Origin: Aureispira sp050633105
GTDB lineage: Bacteria > Bacteroidota > Bacteroidia > Chitinophagales > Saprospiraceae
Assembly: GCA_050633105.1 (NCBI GenBank)
Contig: JBOEFW010000043.1
Coordinates: 62,001 to 126,000 of the forward strand
Direction of reading: 5' to 3'
DNA length: 64,000 nt
The notes under the pieces were generated by a model. That model made no database searches. It was not told where the DNA came from and saw only the letters and a list, made by a program, of their open reading frames with translations. The stretch's first letter is position 1. Every line of letters starts with the position of its first letter. A program made the translations under genes and the position numbers. Positions 44,524-54,510 of the stretch are shown here, piece after piece.

Positions 44524-46137
44524 ATGAGTTACTCTGCAACAGAATTAGAGAATCTTTCTAAACTATTACTCAGTGTTAATGATGCCAATGTGGATTTGGC
44601 CTTTATTCTCATTGAGCAAGGAGGAACTTCTAAAGTCTTACTTACGGAACTGTTTGCTATTTATAAATTAGGGAATCGTACACACCGTTATAAAGCAAAA
44701 GAGTTATTGTTAGAATGTGTGGAGGAGGTGAAAGGGCTGCTGCATATTATTAATAGAGGATCTTATTTGGATGGTTCTTCGCCTCGTAAAAAAATAAAGA
44801 GTTTTGCGGGTGATTGTCCTGATTTGGATCCTATGAAATTGGCGATGGCTTTGTATAATAAATATGGGGAAGGGTTGCAGTATTTGGTTTCTGAGCTACC
44901 AGAAGAGGCGTTGAAAAATTTGCTAATGAACCACTTACAGGGGACTACTTTTGCTTTGATAGGTAAAAAAATCACTAAAATTCCACCCTATATTTTTAAA
45001 GATTATACCCTGATAGAAAACCTAAATTTGGCTAATAATCAAATAAAAACCCTTCCCGCAGGAATAGGGAAGTTGACAAACCTAAAGGTTATTAACCTCT
45101 CTCAAAATAAGCTCACAAAAATCAATAAAGCGATTGGTAAACTAAGGGAATTAGAAGAGTTGCATTTGAGTTATAATAACCTAAAAGAAATTCCAGCGGA
45201 ACTAGGGCAGTTATCCAATTTGAAAATACTAATGCTCGATTATATTAGCGCTACTGATTTTCCATTAGGAATAATAGAATTGCCTAATCTGGAAGAACTG
45301 ACCTTAACCTATAGCAGTTATTCTCCTTCTCCTATTGATGAAGCCTTTTTTAATCTGAAAACGAATAAATTGATTCGATTGCGTTTTGATTCTTCTAGTG
45401 GACAAACAAGGTGGACCAATTTGCCTGCGTTTTCGGAAGTGACGGGAACCTATGAAGATCCAATTGATACCCATCCATTAGCGTTGGCTAGACGTGCTTA
45501 TGTACAGAATAAAGAATGTGTTGCTTTCTTGTTAGAACATGCCCCTTTAGAAGAAATCCATGCGCTACTCCAAGAACATATCAGTGGTCATACCTTGTCC
45601 TTGGAGACCATGCGTGTGAACAGGTTGCCCCAAGCGTTATTGGATTATGATATTAAGGAATGGAGAGGCAATGGACTAAAGTTGTTGACAGAAGATATTT
45701 GGGAAGATTTAAAGTATATGCCCAATGTAGAAGTAATTGATTTGGGAATGAGTACTGGTGCTAATTTTTGGGGAGGGGCAGTTTTTCCCATACAAATTTT
45801 ACAAACGCTAAAACAGTTGCGTGTTTTGAATGTTGGAACGATTGATTTTAGGAATATTGTAGATGCTATTGTGACACTTCAATCATTAGAGGAACTTTGG
45901 ATTTATGAGTATTTATCTATTTCCTCTACTGAGGAACTTCATGAATTGGATAAATTTAAGGTCTTGAAAGAATTGCCTCATCTGAAAAAGTTTTACCTCA
46001 GAGGGATTTCCAATAATTATTGGAATGAACCTGAAAAAGCAAGGGCGATAAAAGAAGCGGTTGCCCAATATATTAGCCAATGGTTGCCCAATGGCTGTGA
46101 AGTGGTTGCTGGGGCGAATGATGTTAGTCAATTCTAA
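44524..46137 (+). CDS. leucine-rich repeat protein with duplicated module
   Basis: This 537-residue protein has no signal peptide. Canonical LRRs occupy about 150-265 (LIENLNLANNQIKTLPAGIG, LKVINLSQNKLTKINKAIGK, LEELHLSYNNLKEIPAELGQ). A weaker LRR set lies at about 395-520. Each set is preceded by a similar helical module: MALYNKYGEGLQYLVSELPE...KNLLMNHLQG at about 108 and RRAYVQNKECVAFLLEHAPL...ALLQEHISG at about 324. The protein therefore looks like an internal duplication. LRRs usually bind proteins. Why it sits inside a glycan gene cluster is unclear. Confidence 0.75.
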   Translation: MSYSATELENLSKLLLSVNDANVDLAFILIEQGGTSKVLLTELFAIYKLGNRTHRYKAKELLLECVEEVKGLLHIINRGSYLDGSSPRKKIKSFAGDCPDLDPMKLAMALYNKYGEGLQYLVSELPEEALKNLLMNHLQGTTFALIGKKITKIPPYIFKDYTLIENLNLANNQIKTLPAGIGKLTNLKVINLSQNKLTKINKAIGKLRELEELHLSYNNLKEIPAELGQLSNLKILMLDYISATDFPLGIIELPNLEELTLTYSSYSPSPIDEAFFNLKTNKLIRLRFDSSSGQTRWTNLPAFSEVTGTYEDPIDTHPLALARRAYVQNKECVAFLLEHAPLEEIHALLQEHISGHTLSLETMRVNRLPQALLDYDIKEWRGNGLKLLTEDIWEDLKYMPNVEVIDLGMSTGANFWGGAVFPIQILQTLKQLRVLNVGTIDFRNIVDAIVTLQSLEELWIYEYLSISSTEELHELDKFKVLKELPHLKKFYLRGISNNYWNEPEKARAIKEAVAQYISQWLPNGCEVVAGANDVSQF

Positions 46138-46152
46138 AGGAAACCACCTCCC

Positions 46153-47940
46153 ATGAAAACAGAAAACAACTTTTTGAAGCGTTATAGGGAAGATTTATTG
46201 TTGCATCTTGCCTTTTTAATTTGGGCTATTTTTGCCGCTTATTATTATCAAGAACGCCTCTATAGCGATTCAGGATTTTACTTGGCTAAAGTAGTGCATT
46301 ACGAATCGTTTTGGGTAGAACTAGGGCGCTATGTTTTGGTGTTCTCACAGTGGTTGCCTTTGTTGTGTATTAAGCTTGGAATGGGTATGAAAGCTATTCT
46401 TTTGGCTTATTCTGTTGGACATGTCTTATTTTATTATAGCATTTATTTGTTTTGTCGGTATTACTGGAAAGAAGGGCATATAGGATGGTGGCTAATCGGG
46501 ATACAGTGTATCGGTCTTCTTCATGGTTTTTGTGCCCCTGCTTTTGAATCGTATTACAATGCTGGTTTTTTAGTGTTGTGGGCCTTGTTATTAACGCGTG
46601 AGAAGAGGTCTTGGCCGTTCTTGTTGGGAGTGGTGCTGTTGAGCTTGTTAGCCGTGGCGAATTATGCGTTGGCTATTATTTTTTTTGGAGCTGTGCTCTT
46701 GTTGCATGCAACAAGATATGGCCTTAAGGCATGGCCCATAGCCTTAGCCACGATTGTAGGTATTGGGCTAGGCCTACTACTAAAAAAAACACTACTAACC
46801 AACGCCTACGAAGCCGCTAAAATGGATTGGTTTTGGCATCAATTGCAATACAAACACTTCTCGTGGGAAGAATACATTCGGCCTTTATTAGGGTTCTATG
46901 CGACCTATTACAAAGAACTCTTTTTAATAGCAGTGGGCACAACAGGGTACTATTTACGGCAAAAAAACTATAGTACCATCTTCGTTTATTGGGGATTGTT
47001 AGTAGGAACCCAATATGTCATCGCGCTTACTTATTCAGACATTCGACACAGTCGTTATCAAGAACAATGTTATTTCCCTTTGATTATGTTGGGTTGTTTT
47101 CCATTAATGATGGACATTTTGCCACAGCTCAAAGATAAAGCAAGATATGGTGTACAAGTAGGTTTATTAGGGCTGGTGATTTATCGCTTTTTTATTATTT
47201 CAGACGGCATTGCCCCCTTTAAATTACGGGTAGCTTACCTGCACAGAATGATTGAAAAGGGACGAGAACAAAGCGTATACAAATGGATCATGGAAGAAGA
47301 AAGCCTCAACAGCAATGTCAATGATCCCAGTTTTACGTTTGGAATGGAGTCTCTTTTATTATCGGCCTTAAACCCTGAAAAACGGGCGGTACAAGTGATT
47401 CGAGATACGGAATGGGCACATGCTAACAATCAACAAACCCTACAAGACCCTACCCTATATTTGGGAACATATCGCAGCTATTATGAGCGCTTAGATAGTT
47501 TTTATCGCCATGAGGAAGCCAATTATTTAAACTTTCCACCAAGTTCTTATCATCCAGTAAGAGGCCGATATAAACGGTTTCAACAGGTGGAAGAACTGAA
47601 AACAAACCTTACTTTTGAGGCCACTCTAAACGAAGAACACAACGCGGCTACCCGCCTTAATGTTCCTATAAAAATCAAGAACATAGGGCAACAAGCATGG
47701 AGTAGCGAAGGCGTTTTGATAGCTTATCATTGGTGGCAGCAAGACACGGTAGTACATTGGGACGGAGAACGAAGTGTATTGGAGATAGATTTATTACCAC
47801 AAAGTGAACACAATCAATATCTAGTTGTCCATACACCAGAACGAGCAGGTGCTTATGTCTTACAAATAGATTTGATTGGGCCAGGAGAAATAGGCTGGTG
47901 TCATTATCCAACCACTTATCCTGTAAGAATAGAAGAATAG
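46153..47940 (+). CDS. GT-C-like multi-pass membrane protein
   Basis: This 595-residue protein has about ten membrane helices in the first 400 residues (DLLLHLAFLIWAIFAAYYYQ, FLLGVVLLSLLAVANYALAI, IALATIVGIGLGLLLK) with an acidic SDSGFYLAK after the first helix, as in lipid-linked-sugar GT-C glycosyltransferases. The C-terminal part (about 490-595) is a beta domain (LNVPIKIKNIGQQAWSSEGV... AYVLQIDLIGPGEIGW) of the Ig-like type. No family is recognised with confidence. It lies 15 bases after the LRR gene, in line with the glycan genes. Confidence 0.6.
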   Translation: MKTENNFLKRYREDLLLHLAFLIWAIFAAYYYQERLYSDSGFYLAKVVHYESFWVELGRYVLVFSQWLPLLCIKLGMGMKAILLAYSVGHVLFYYSIYLFCRYYWKEGHIGWWLIGIQCIGLLHGFCAPAFESYYNAGFLVLWALLLTREKRSWPFLLGVVLLSLLAVANYALAIIFFGAVLLLHATRYGLKAWPIALATIVGIGLGLLLKKTLLTNAYEAAKMDWFWHQLQYKHFSWEEYIRPLLGFYATYYKELFLIAVGTTGYYLRQKNYSTIFVYWGLLVGTQYVIALTYSDIRHSRYQEQCYFPLIMLGCFPLMMDILPQLKDKARYGVQVGLLGLVIYRFFIISDGIAPFKLRVAYLHRMIEKGREQSVYKWIMEEESLNSNVNDPSFTFGMESLLLSALNPEKRAVQVIRDTEWAHANNQQTLQDPTLYLGTYRSYYERLDSFYRHEEANYLNFPPSSYHPVRGRYKRFQQVEELKTNLTFEATLNEEHNAATRLNVPIKIKNIGQQAWSSEGVLIAYHWWQQDTVVHWDGERSVLEIDLLPQSEHNQYLVVHTPERAGAYVLQIDLIGPGEIGWCHYPTTYPVRIEE

Positions 47941-48058
47941 AGCGCCCTTTTCTTTCGTAAAAAGTGTACATTTAAAAGTTTTTGATCGCGATGGCTGCAA
48001 TCAAAGGCTGTATTTTTTATTGTAAACCCAATGGTTATTGGGGGGTAATACCTATTCT

Positions 48059-48874
48059 ATGAATATTCGCTATTTCTTAAAATGCTGCATTGCTTTACCT
48101 TTATTGCCTATTATGTACTTTCAAGCCCGTGCAATCAAAGCCCGTTTTCCTATTTTGCCAGAAGCAGAAGGCGATCAAGGGTCAGTGCCTGCGCATGAAC
48201 AAAAGCGTCTGCGCATCCTTGCCATTGGTGAAAGTTCTATTGCAGGAGTAGGAGTAGATACCCATGAAGAAGGATTTACGGGAACCTTAGCCAAAGAACT
48301 CTCTCGTTTATTACAAACGACAGTAGATTGGAAAGTATACGCCAAGCGTGGCTTTACCGCTAAAAAGGTAGAAGAAAACATTGTTCCTCAAATCACCGAA
48401 AATGAAGAAGATGTAGATTTATTGGTCGTTGGTATTGGAGGCAATGATACCTTCCAGCTCAACCGCCCGAAGCGTTGGAAAAAAGACATGCAAGCCCTCA
48501 TTGCTGCGCTACAAGAGAAATTCAAGGGCGTTCCCATTGTGTTTATTGATTTGCCACCAGTACGTGAACTGCCTGCCTTTACCAAAATTATCAAACTCAT
48601 CTTAGGTAATCTAAGAGAGATGTTGGCAGAAGAGCTAGATCGTTTAGTGCTGAACTATAAGAATACCTATTATTATCCCCACAGCATCACCATGAGCGAT
48701 TGGATTGAGCGTTACCAAGTGCCTAATAATGGCGTTAGTACATTCTTTAGTGATGGTGTCCATCCTTCTAAATTGGCCTACCAAGTATGGGCCACCGACG
48801 TAGCCCGTTTTATGATGGCACATCCACACATCAATAATACACTCCGTTTGATCAGTGAAAAAATGAAACGATAA
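48059..48874 (+). CDS. GDSL/SGNH hydrolase
   Basis: This 271-residue protein has an N-terminal membrane anchor (about 5-22) and the SGNH blocks: ILAIGESSIAGVGVDTHEEG (Ser59), LLVVGIGGNDTF and FFSDGVHPSKLAYQVWA with the Asp-His pair. Members hydrolyse or transfer esters, here probably on the surface glycan made by the neighbours. ATG 48059 is preferred; a TTG-started longer frame is not. The stop overlaps the ATG of the next gene by one base, indicating coupling. Confidence 0.88.
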   Translation: MNIRYFLKCCIALPLLPIMYFQARAIKARFPILPEAEGDQGSVPAHEQKRLRILAIGESSIAGVGVDTHEEGFTGTLAKELSRLLQTTVDWKVYAKRGFTAKKVEENIVPQITENEEDVDLLVVGIGGNDTFQLNRPKRWKKDMQALIAALQEKFKGVPIVFIDLPPVRELPAFTKIIKLILGNLREMLAEELDRLVLNYKNTYYYPHSITMSDWIERYQVPNNGVSTFFSDGVHPSKLAYQVWATDVARFMMAHPHINNTLRLISEKMKR

Positions 48875-50826
48875 TGTCCCGCGAACGTTCTATCGAACTC
48901 CTTCTTTTAGCTGGCTGCTTGGTGCTCGGGGGCCTATTGCGTTTAGGTGACCCCAACGATTGGGCATTTATCAACGACGAGTTGAGTACCTGGGCGAAAG
49001 TCAGTTATAATAGTGTCGGAGAAGTGATAGCGAACATCAAAGCAGTTGATTCTCATCCCGTAGGACTCTACGTATTTGTTTATTATTGGACAGGTATTTT
49101 TGGGACGAGTGAATGGGCGATTAAATTGCCTTTTTTCCTGATGTCTCTGGGAGCGATGGGTTTGGTGTATCAATTGGGAAAACTATGGTTTTCTAAGACA
49201 GCAGGATTATTGGCCTTAGCTGCTTTTGCGACTTTGCAATTCCCTATTTGGTGGAGCCACATTGCTCGGCAGTATCAAAGTGGATCGTTTTTGACTTTAC
49301 TAATGGTCTATTGTTGGACACAATGGCTGGTCAAAGGCCGTCCTGAAAAACGATATTGGTGGGGTTTTGTATTGGCTGGAGCAGCGGCTTGTTACAACCA
49401 TTATTTTAGTGGATTGTTTGCCGCTTTGGTGGGGCTAACAGGCTTATTGTGGGTGACAAGAAAACAACTAGGCCACTATTTATTAGCTGGGGTATTGATG
49501 GTGGGCTTATTTCTACCACATGTATCTATTACCTTATACCAACTTCAAAATGCTGATGGGCATTTGTGGTACGGGGTGCCTGATAGTAGCTTTTTTAGCC
49601 GCCATATTCGCTATCTATTTCATTACTCTTGGTATTGTTTAGCGGCAACGGTATTGGTGGCTTTGGCTGGAATGGTTCTTTCTTCTTATAAGAAAGATAG
49701 AACGCTTGAAAAAGACTTCTCCAAAGGAAAGTTGCGCTGGACAGCCTTACTTTGGTTTACAGGATTGCCCTTGTTCGGCTATTGGTATTCGGTGCAATTT
49801 TCGCCAATTTTACGACCTTCTCATTTGTTGTTCTCTTTTCCATACCTCTTGCTGTTATTATTTTCTTTTTATAATAAAAAACTAAAGCGCTCTTATTTGG
49901 TGGGCTTAGTGGGAGTAATTGTTGTGGTGAATGTGACGAGTTTAGTGAACAATCGCCGTCATTTTGAGGTAGTACATACCCACCCTTACAAGCATTTCAT
50001 TCGTCATACCAAAACGTTTTTAGAAACACACGAACGAGATGCCGTTAGCATTATTTTGGGAGAAAACCCCCTTTATTTATCATACTACAAAGCCTATTAC
50101 GAGAGTCCTTTTGACCACTATAGAAGTTTTAAACCAGATTTGACGGTCGCCGAGTTGCAAGACATTTTCAAAAAAGAAAAACGTCCCTACTTGATTGTAG
50201 GTTCCTTGACGGTCGCGCAATTATCCTGCGCCTTATCTGTTTATCCCTATGTTTATCAATGTTCGTATGGGATCAATTATGATTATTACATCTTATCCAA
50301 AGATCCAAAAGATAACCAAGTATCTACTACAACACTTTTTGAAGAAACTCTAACTTGGCAAGCCAGCCCTTTTTGGGAGTTCTTGCCTACAGGTGTACAA
50401 CAAGATTCTACAGGAAAACGTTACTATTCCTTAGAAGGAGAGTGGGGGCCTACTTTTAAAGCTTCTTTTGATCGTTTAACAACAACTAAGCATTGTTTGG
50501 TGGATGTGGCGCTTTCTTTGAGGGGAGTGGATAGCAGTGCGTGGAAACCTAACGGTACCTTAGTCGTAGAGTTTTTGGATGAGAACGATAGTACCTTGGC
50601 TTGGTATGGAGTAGAAGCGGCTCAACAATTATTGCCTTCTGAAGGGGAGCAACAATTATATTTGAGTTATCGCTTAGCGCACCAGACAATTTATACCTAT
50701 AAGAAGGCCATGCAGCTCAAGATTTATTTTTGGAATCGAGAAAAGCAACCCGTTTATTTAGATCGTTTTAGAGTGACCATCCGTGAAGACAATCCTATTT
50801 TATACAAAGATACACAACCCTTCTAA
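48874..50826 (+). CDS. GT39-type membrane glycosyltransferase
   Basis: This 650-residue protein has about ten helices in the first 370 residues and the GT-C signature near the start, WAFINDELSTWAKV (Asp35, Glu36), plus VDSHPVGLYVFVYYW. ArnT/PMT-type enzymes use polyprenyl-phosphate sugars as donors on the outer side of the inner membrane. The C-terminal 170 residues are soluble; the last part (ALSLRGVDSSAW... QLKIYFWNREKQPVYLDRFR) resembles the C-terminus of the SGNH protein at 43088. Sugar and acceptor are unknown. Confidence 0.82.
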   Translation: MSRERSIELLLLAGCLVLGGLLRLGDPNDWAFINDELSTWAKVSYNSVGEVIANIKAVDSHPVGLYVFVYYWTGIFGTSEWAIKLPFFLMSLGAMGLVYQLGKLWFSKTAGLLALAAFATLQFPIWWSHIARQYQSGSFLTLLMVYCWTQWLVKGRPEKRYWWGFVLAGAAACYNHYFSGLFAALVGLTGLLWVTRKQLGHYLLAGVLMVGLFLPHVSITLYQLQNADGHLWYGVPDSSFFSRHIRYLFHYSWYCLAATVLVALAGMVLSSYKKDRTLEKDFSKGKLRWTALLWFTGLPLFGYWYSVQFSPILRPSHLLFSFPYLLLLLFSFYNKKLKRSYLVGLVGVIVVVNVTSLVNNRRHFEVVHTHPYKHFIRHTKTFLETHERDAVSIILGENPLYLSYYKAYYESPFDHYRSFKPDLTVAELQDIFKKEKRPYLIVGSLTVAQLSCALSVYPYVYQCSYGINYDYYILSKDPKDNQVSTTTLFEETLTWQASPFWEFLPTGVQQDSTGKRYYSLEGEWGPTFKASFDRLTTTKHCLVDVALSLRGVDSSAWKPNGTLVVEFLDENDSTLAWYGVEAAQQLLPSEGEQQLYLSYRLAHQTIYTYKKAMQLKIYFWNREKQPVYLDRFRVTIREDNPILYKDTQPF

Positions 50827-50861
50827 TTACCATTTGTCGATATCATTACAACTAGTCCTTT

Positions 50862-51776
50862 ATGTCAGTTATAGTTTCCAATTTAACCAAAGTATATGGC
50901 GAGCAACATGCCGTTAATAACATTAGTTTTGAAGCTCGGAAGGGTGAAATTCTAGGCTTTTTGGGGCCCAATGGTGCAGGTAAAACCACCACTATGAAGA
51001 TGATCACTTGTTTTGTGCCTCCAACCGAGGGCAATATACAAGTCTGTGGATTTGATGTAGACAAAGATCCAATAGAAGTGCGCAAGCGTATTGGTTATTT
51101 GCCCGAGCACAATCCTCTTTATTTGGATATGTACGTCAAAGAATACCTCTTGTTTATGGCAGGCCTTCACAAAGTAAAGCAAAAGCGCCAAGCCGTAGAG
51201 GAAATGATTGTTAGAACAGGATTAGAACGAGAACAACACAAACTACTGCGTTCTTTATCAAAAGGATATCGCCAACGGGTAGGCTTAGCGCAAGCCATGC
51301 TCCACGATCCAGAAGTCTTAATCTTAGATGAACCGACCTCTGGATTAGATCCCAATCAATTGATCGAAATTCGAAAGTTAATCCGCTCTTTGGGCAAAGA
51401 AAAAACGGTTATTTTTTCTTCCCATATTATGCAAGAAGTACAAGCCTTGTGCGATCGAGTCATTATTATTAACCAAGGAAACATGGCGGCTAATAATACC
51501 TTAGAAGGCTTACAGCAGAGCAGCGATGAAGAACAGTATGTAACCGTAGAATTTGATAAGGCACCTTCTTTAGCGAGTCTAAAGAATTTAGAACAAGTGC
51601 GGTCTATTGAGAGCCAAAATACAAGCCATACGTACTTGATTAGAGCAATAGGAGAAGAAGATATACGTCCTGCTATTTTTCATTTTGCGGTAAAAAATGA
51701 GCTAGTTATCTTAGAAATGCATCGTAAAGTTTCTACGATTGAAGATGTCTTCCAACAAGTGACCCGCCCCCAATAA
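50862..51776 (+). CDS. gldA: gliding-motility ABC transporter ATPase
   Basis: This 304-residue ABC ATPase has Walker A GPNGAGKTTT (35-44), signature LSKGYRQRVGLAQ, Walker B VLILDEPTSGLDP and H-loop FSSHIMQEV. The stretch IGYLPEHNPLYLDMYVKEYL matches GldA proteins of gliding Bacteroidota. GldA works with membrane subunits GldF and GldG, which are not in this window. The separate location of gldA from gldFG is common. The role in gliding itself is species-dependent. A very similar general ABC ATPase cannot be excluded. Confidence 0.83.
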   Translation: MSVIVSNLTKVYGEQHAVNNISFEARKGEILGFLGPNGAGKTTTMKMITCFVPPTEGNIQVCGFDVDKDPIEVRKRIGYLPEHNPLYLDMYVKEYLLFMAGLHKVKQKRQAVEEMIVRTGLEREQHKLLRSLSKGYRQRVGLAQAMLHDPEVLILDEPTSGLDPNQLIEIRKLIRSLGKEKTVIFSSHIMQEVQALCDRVIIINQGNMAANNTLEGLQQSSDEEQYVTVEFDKAPSLASLKNLEQVRSIESQNTSHTYLIRAIGEEDIRPAIFHFAVKNELVILEMHRKVSTIEDVFQQVTRPQ

Positions 51777-51850
51777 GTAAGGACGGATAAACAACCACTT
51801 AAATTGGCGATGTGCTCTATTTTTACGATTTTTGCGCCATGATAATAACA

Positions 51851-52702
51851 ATGATAAAGAGAATAAAAATAAGCCTTTTAATAGGCATGGGTGTTAGTTT
51901 GATCGCCTGTGAACCTAGTGCAACAACAACTGCCAATACAGAAGCTCCATTGGCTAAAGTAGGATTAAATGAATTGTACCCTTCTGATATCGCAGGTATT
52001 GGGACAGGGATGTCTGAACAAGATAGCTTGTATCAATTGCAACTCCATACGGAGCAGTGGGTACGGGATGAATTAATGTTGGATGTTGCTAAGAGCAATA
52101 TAGATGTTGGAGAACGCATTGAACGCATGGTACGTGATTATGAATCCACCCTCATTATGAATGCTTATGAAGAGGCCTTGATTGAGCAACGACTAAACTC
52201 AGAGGTAACCCCCCAAGAAATCGCCAATTATTACAGCCAAAATAAAGAACAATACCAAGCAGGGATCAGTTGGGTGCGCTGCCATTTTGTTAAAGTAAGA
52301 CGCAGTATTGCAGACATCAAACAACTCAAAAAATGGTTTAAATCAGATAAAGGAGTAGATTTCGAACGGGTCAAACTGTTTTGTGCAAAGAACAAAACCA
52401 TTCACATTCTCAACGAAGATTTGTGGATAGAGTATGATAAAATTGTGTCAGCTTTGCCAGAAAATAGCATTACCAAACGTCATCGTCAACAACAGTCTAT
52501 TCTGGATCGAAGTGACGAACAATACCAGTACTTATTGCAGGTGTTTGAATACAGAGATAAGGAAGATGCGGCGCCGTTGGTGCAAGTACAAGACGAAATT
52601 AGACGCATTATTCTCCACCAGCGCCGCAATAAAATTCTACAAGATATTAGAAAAGAGGTTTATGAGAAGGCAAAAAAAGAAGGTGGCTTTGAAATTTATT
52701 AG
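51851..52702 (+). CDS. lipoprotein, SurA-like chaperone without visible parvulin domain
   Basis: This 283-residue protein has a lipoprotein signal (MGVSLIAC, Cys20). The rest is helical and resembles SurA/PpiD N-terminal domains: LHTEQWVRDELMLDVAKSNI, VTPQEIANYYSQNKEQYQAG. The parvulin core is not recognisable; only a degenerate segment is left (ILNEDLWIEYDKIVSALPEN). It lies upstream of surA, as often in Bacteroidota, where the set folds outer-membrane proteins. ATG 51851 starts the signal peptide; longer frames exist upstream. Confidence 0.7.
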   Translation: MIKRIKISLLIGMGVSLIACEPSATTTANTEAPLAKVGLNELYPSDIAGIGTGMSEQDSLYQLQLHTEQWVRDELMLDVAKSNIDVGERIERMVRDYESTLIMNAYEEALIEQRLNSEVTPQEIANYYSQNKEQYQAGISWVRCHFVKVRRSIADIKQLKKWFKSDKGVDFERVKLFCAKNKTIHILNEDLWIEYDKIVSALPENSITKRHRQQQSILDRSDEQYQYLLQVFEYRDKEDAAPLVQVQDEIRRIILHQRRNKILQDIRKEVYEKAKKEGGFEIY

Positions 52703-52833
52703 AGAAAGTACACGATTGGTATTGAGGTGAAAAATAACAGTAGAGGCATCTAAAATAGCTCCTTAAAGGGCTGTTCTTTACTCTTTTTCGCAACAACCCT
52801 GCTTTAAACGACTTCAATTCCATTATAAAGCTT

Positions 52834-52841
52834 TACTTTTG
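52834..52841 (+). promoter_or_regulatory. possible -7 box upstream of surA
   Basis: TACTTTTG fits the TAnnTTTG consensus exactly. No convincing -33 TTTG is seen at the usual distance. It lies 100 bases before the surA ATG. Confidence 0.3.
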
Positions 52842-52941
52842 TGGCCTTGTTTGCGTTTACTACTAAGACAAGTCAGCGGATTGGCACTATATCGGTAGTC
52901 AATCAAGCATTGGATCTTGAAAATCAGATAGAACAACTATT

Positions 52942-54333
52942 ATGAATAAAATTTTGATGGCCTTAGGATTGTTGTTGTGGACATGCAGCACTATGTTAGG
53001 GCAAAGAAAACAAGTAGATCGGGTTATTGCCATTGTTGGTAACCACATTATATTGCAATCTGACCTAGAAGCACAGATCAAACTTTTGCAAAACCAAAAC
53101 CAAGGCGCTGGATTACCAGAAGATGCTCGGGGGTTGGTTTTTGACCAATTGTTAGCAAATGCTTTGATGTTGGCAGAAGCAGACAAAGATAGTTTGGTGG
53201 TGGAAGAGTCAGAAGTACAAGTGCAATTGGACTCTCGTATTGCGCAAATTTTGAGCTATATGAACAACTCCACAGAAAAATTTAAAGAATTCTATGGAAT
53301 GCGTCCTTCTGAATTGAAGGATTTCATGCGTGATCAAATGCGTGACCAACTGGTACAGCAGAGAATGCAACAGCAAATTATGTCTAGCATTACCATTACA
53401 CCACAGGAAGTGAAGGAATTTTTCCAAACCATTCCTAAAGATAGTTTACCTTATTTTAGCTCAGAAGTAGAGCTGGCAGAAGTGGTTATTAAACCTAAAA
53501 TCAATCCTATTGAGGACAATCGCGCGAAGCAATTAGCGCGTAATTTGTTGATTCAAATTGTATCAGATAGTGTTGATTTTGAACTGTTGGCTAAAAAATA
53601 TTCTGATGATAGAGGTTCTGCGGCCTTGGGAGGTAATCTAGGCGTACAGCCACGGGGTAATCTAGTGCCAGAATTTGAGGCGGCGGCTTATCAATTAAAA
53701 CCAGACGAAGTCTCTGATGTCGTGAAAACAGAATATGGGTACCATGTTATTCAGTTGATTAACCGCTTGGGAAATACCATTAATACCCGTCATATTCTCA
53801 TTCGACCTAAGATTACGACAGAAGATCGAGAAGCAGCTTTTGATAATTTAGACAGTATTCGCAACTTGATTACAGCAGATTCTATGACGTTTTCTGCGGC
53901 TATTGGAAAATATTCAGAAGAGGATTTTAGTAAAACTAGAGCAGGGCGAATTATGAACCCGATGACAGGAGAACCTTATTTTGAATTGGGGGATTTAGAT
54001 CCTAGTATTTACTTTGCAATTGATGGATTAGAAACAGGCGATATTACTAAAGTCATTGAATACGAAACACCTACAGGAGAGAAGCAATTTAGAATTGTAA
54101 AACTATTGCGCCGTTCAGAGCCACACGTTGCTAATTTAAAAGATGATTACTCTAAGATTAGAAATGCGGCCCTAGAAGCAAAAAAGGGGCGTTTTATCAT
54201 GGATTGGATTGACAGCAAAATCCCCAGCAACTATATTGAAATCAAAGTAGACAACTTGGGAGAAGAGTCCAGTGTAATGCGCGAAAGTGCTGCGCTTAAA
54301 AAATGGATGGATTCTAATAGTGCTCGCCCATAA
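52942..54333 (+). CDS. surA: SurA-type periplasmic peptidyl-prolyl isomerase
   Basis: This 463-residue protein has a signal peptide (NKILMALGLLLWTCSTMLGQ), a SurA N-terminal domain (about 25-170: RVIAIVGNHIILQSDLEAQI, MRDQMRDQLVQQRMQQQIMS), a first parvulin domain (about 173-275: AKKYSDDRGSAALGGNLGVQ, VVKTEYGYHVIQLINR) and a second, weaker one (about 283-395). It is a chaperone for outer-membrane proteins in the periplasm. It lies 239 bases after the related lipoprotein gene and may have its own promoter. Confidence 0.88.
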   Translation: MNKILMALGLLLWTCSTMLGQRKQVDRVIAIVGNHIILQSDLEAQIKLLQNQNQGAGLPEDARGLVFDQLLANALMLAEADKDSLVVEESEVQVQLDSRIAQILSYMNNSTEKFKEFYGMRPSELKDFMRDQMRDQLVQQRMQQQIMSSITITPQEVKEFFQTIPKDSLPYFSSEVELAEVVIKPKINPIEDNRAKQLARNLLIQIVSDSVDFELLAKKYSDDRGSAALGGNLGVQPRGNLVPEFEAAAYQLKPDEVSDVVKTEYGYHVIQLINRLGNTINTRHILIRPKITTEDREAAFDNLDSIRNLITADSMTFSAAIGKYSEEDFSKTRAGRIMNPMTGEPYFELGDLDPSIYFAIDGLETGDITKVIEYETPTGEKQFRIVKLLRRSEPHVANLKDDYSKIRNAALEAKKGRFIMDWIDSKIPSNYIEIKVDNLGEESSVMRESAALKKWMDSNSARP

Positions 54334-54510
54334 GTAGGTCATTAAGCTTATTTTAACAGGTGCAAACGCGGCTATTGAGGGAAGTTTTTATATTTTGAAG
54401 GCGTTCTTCTATAAAAGAAGAATCTTATAGGTTGAATAAAGAGCAGGAATGGTAAAAAAAGTGCTCTTCTAACAGGACCAACTAGACGATAGAAAAGAAA
54501 ATACACCAGT

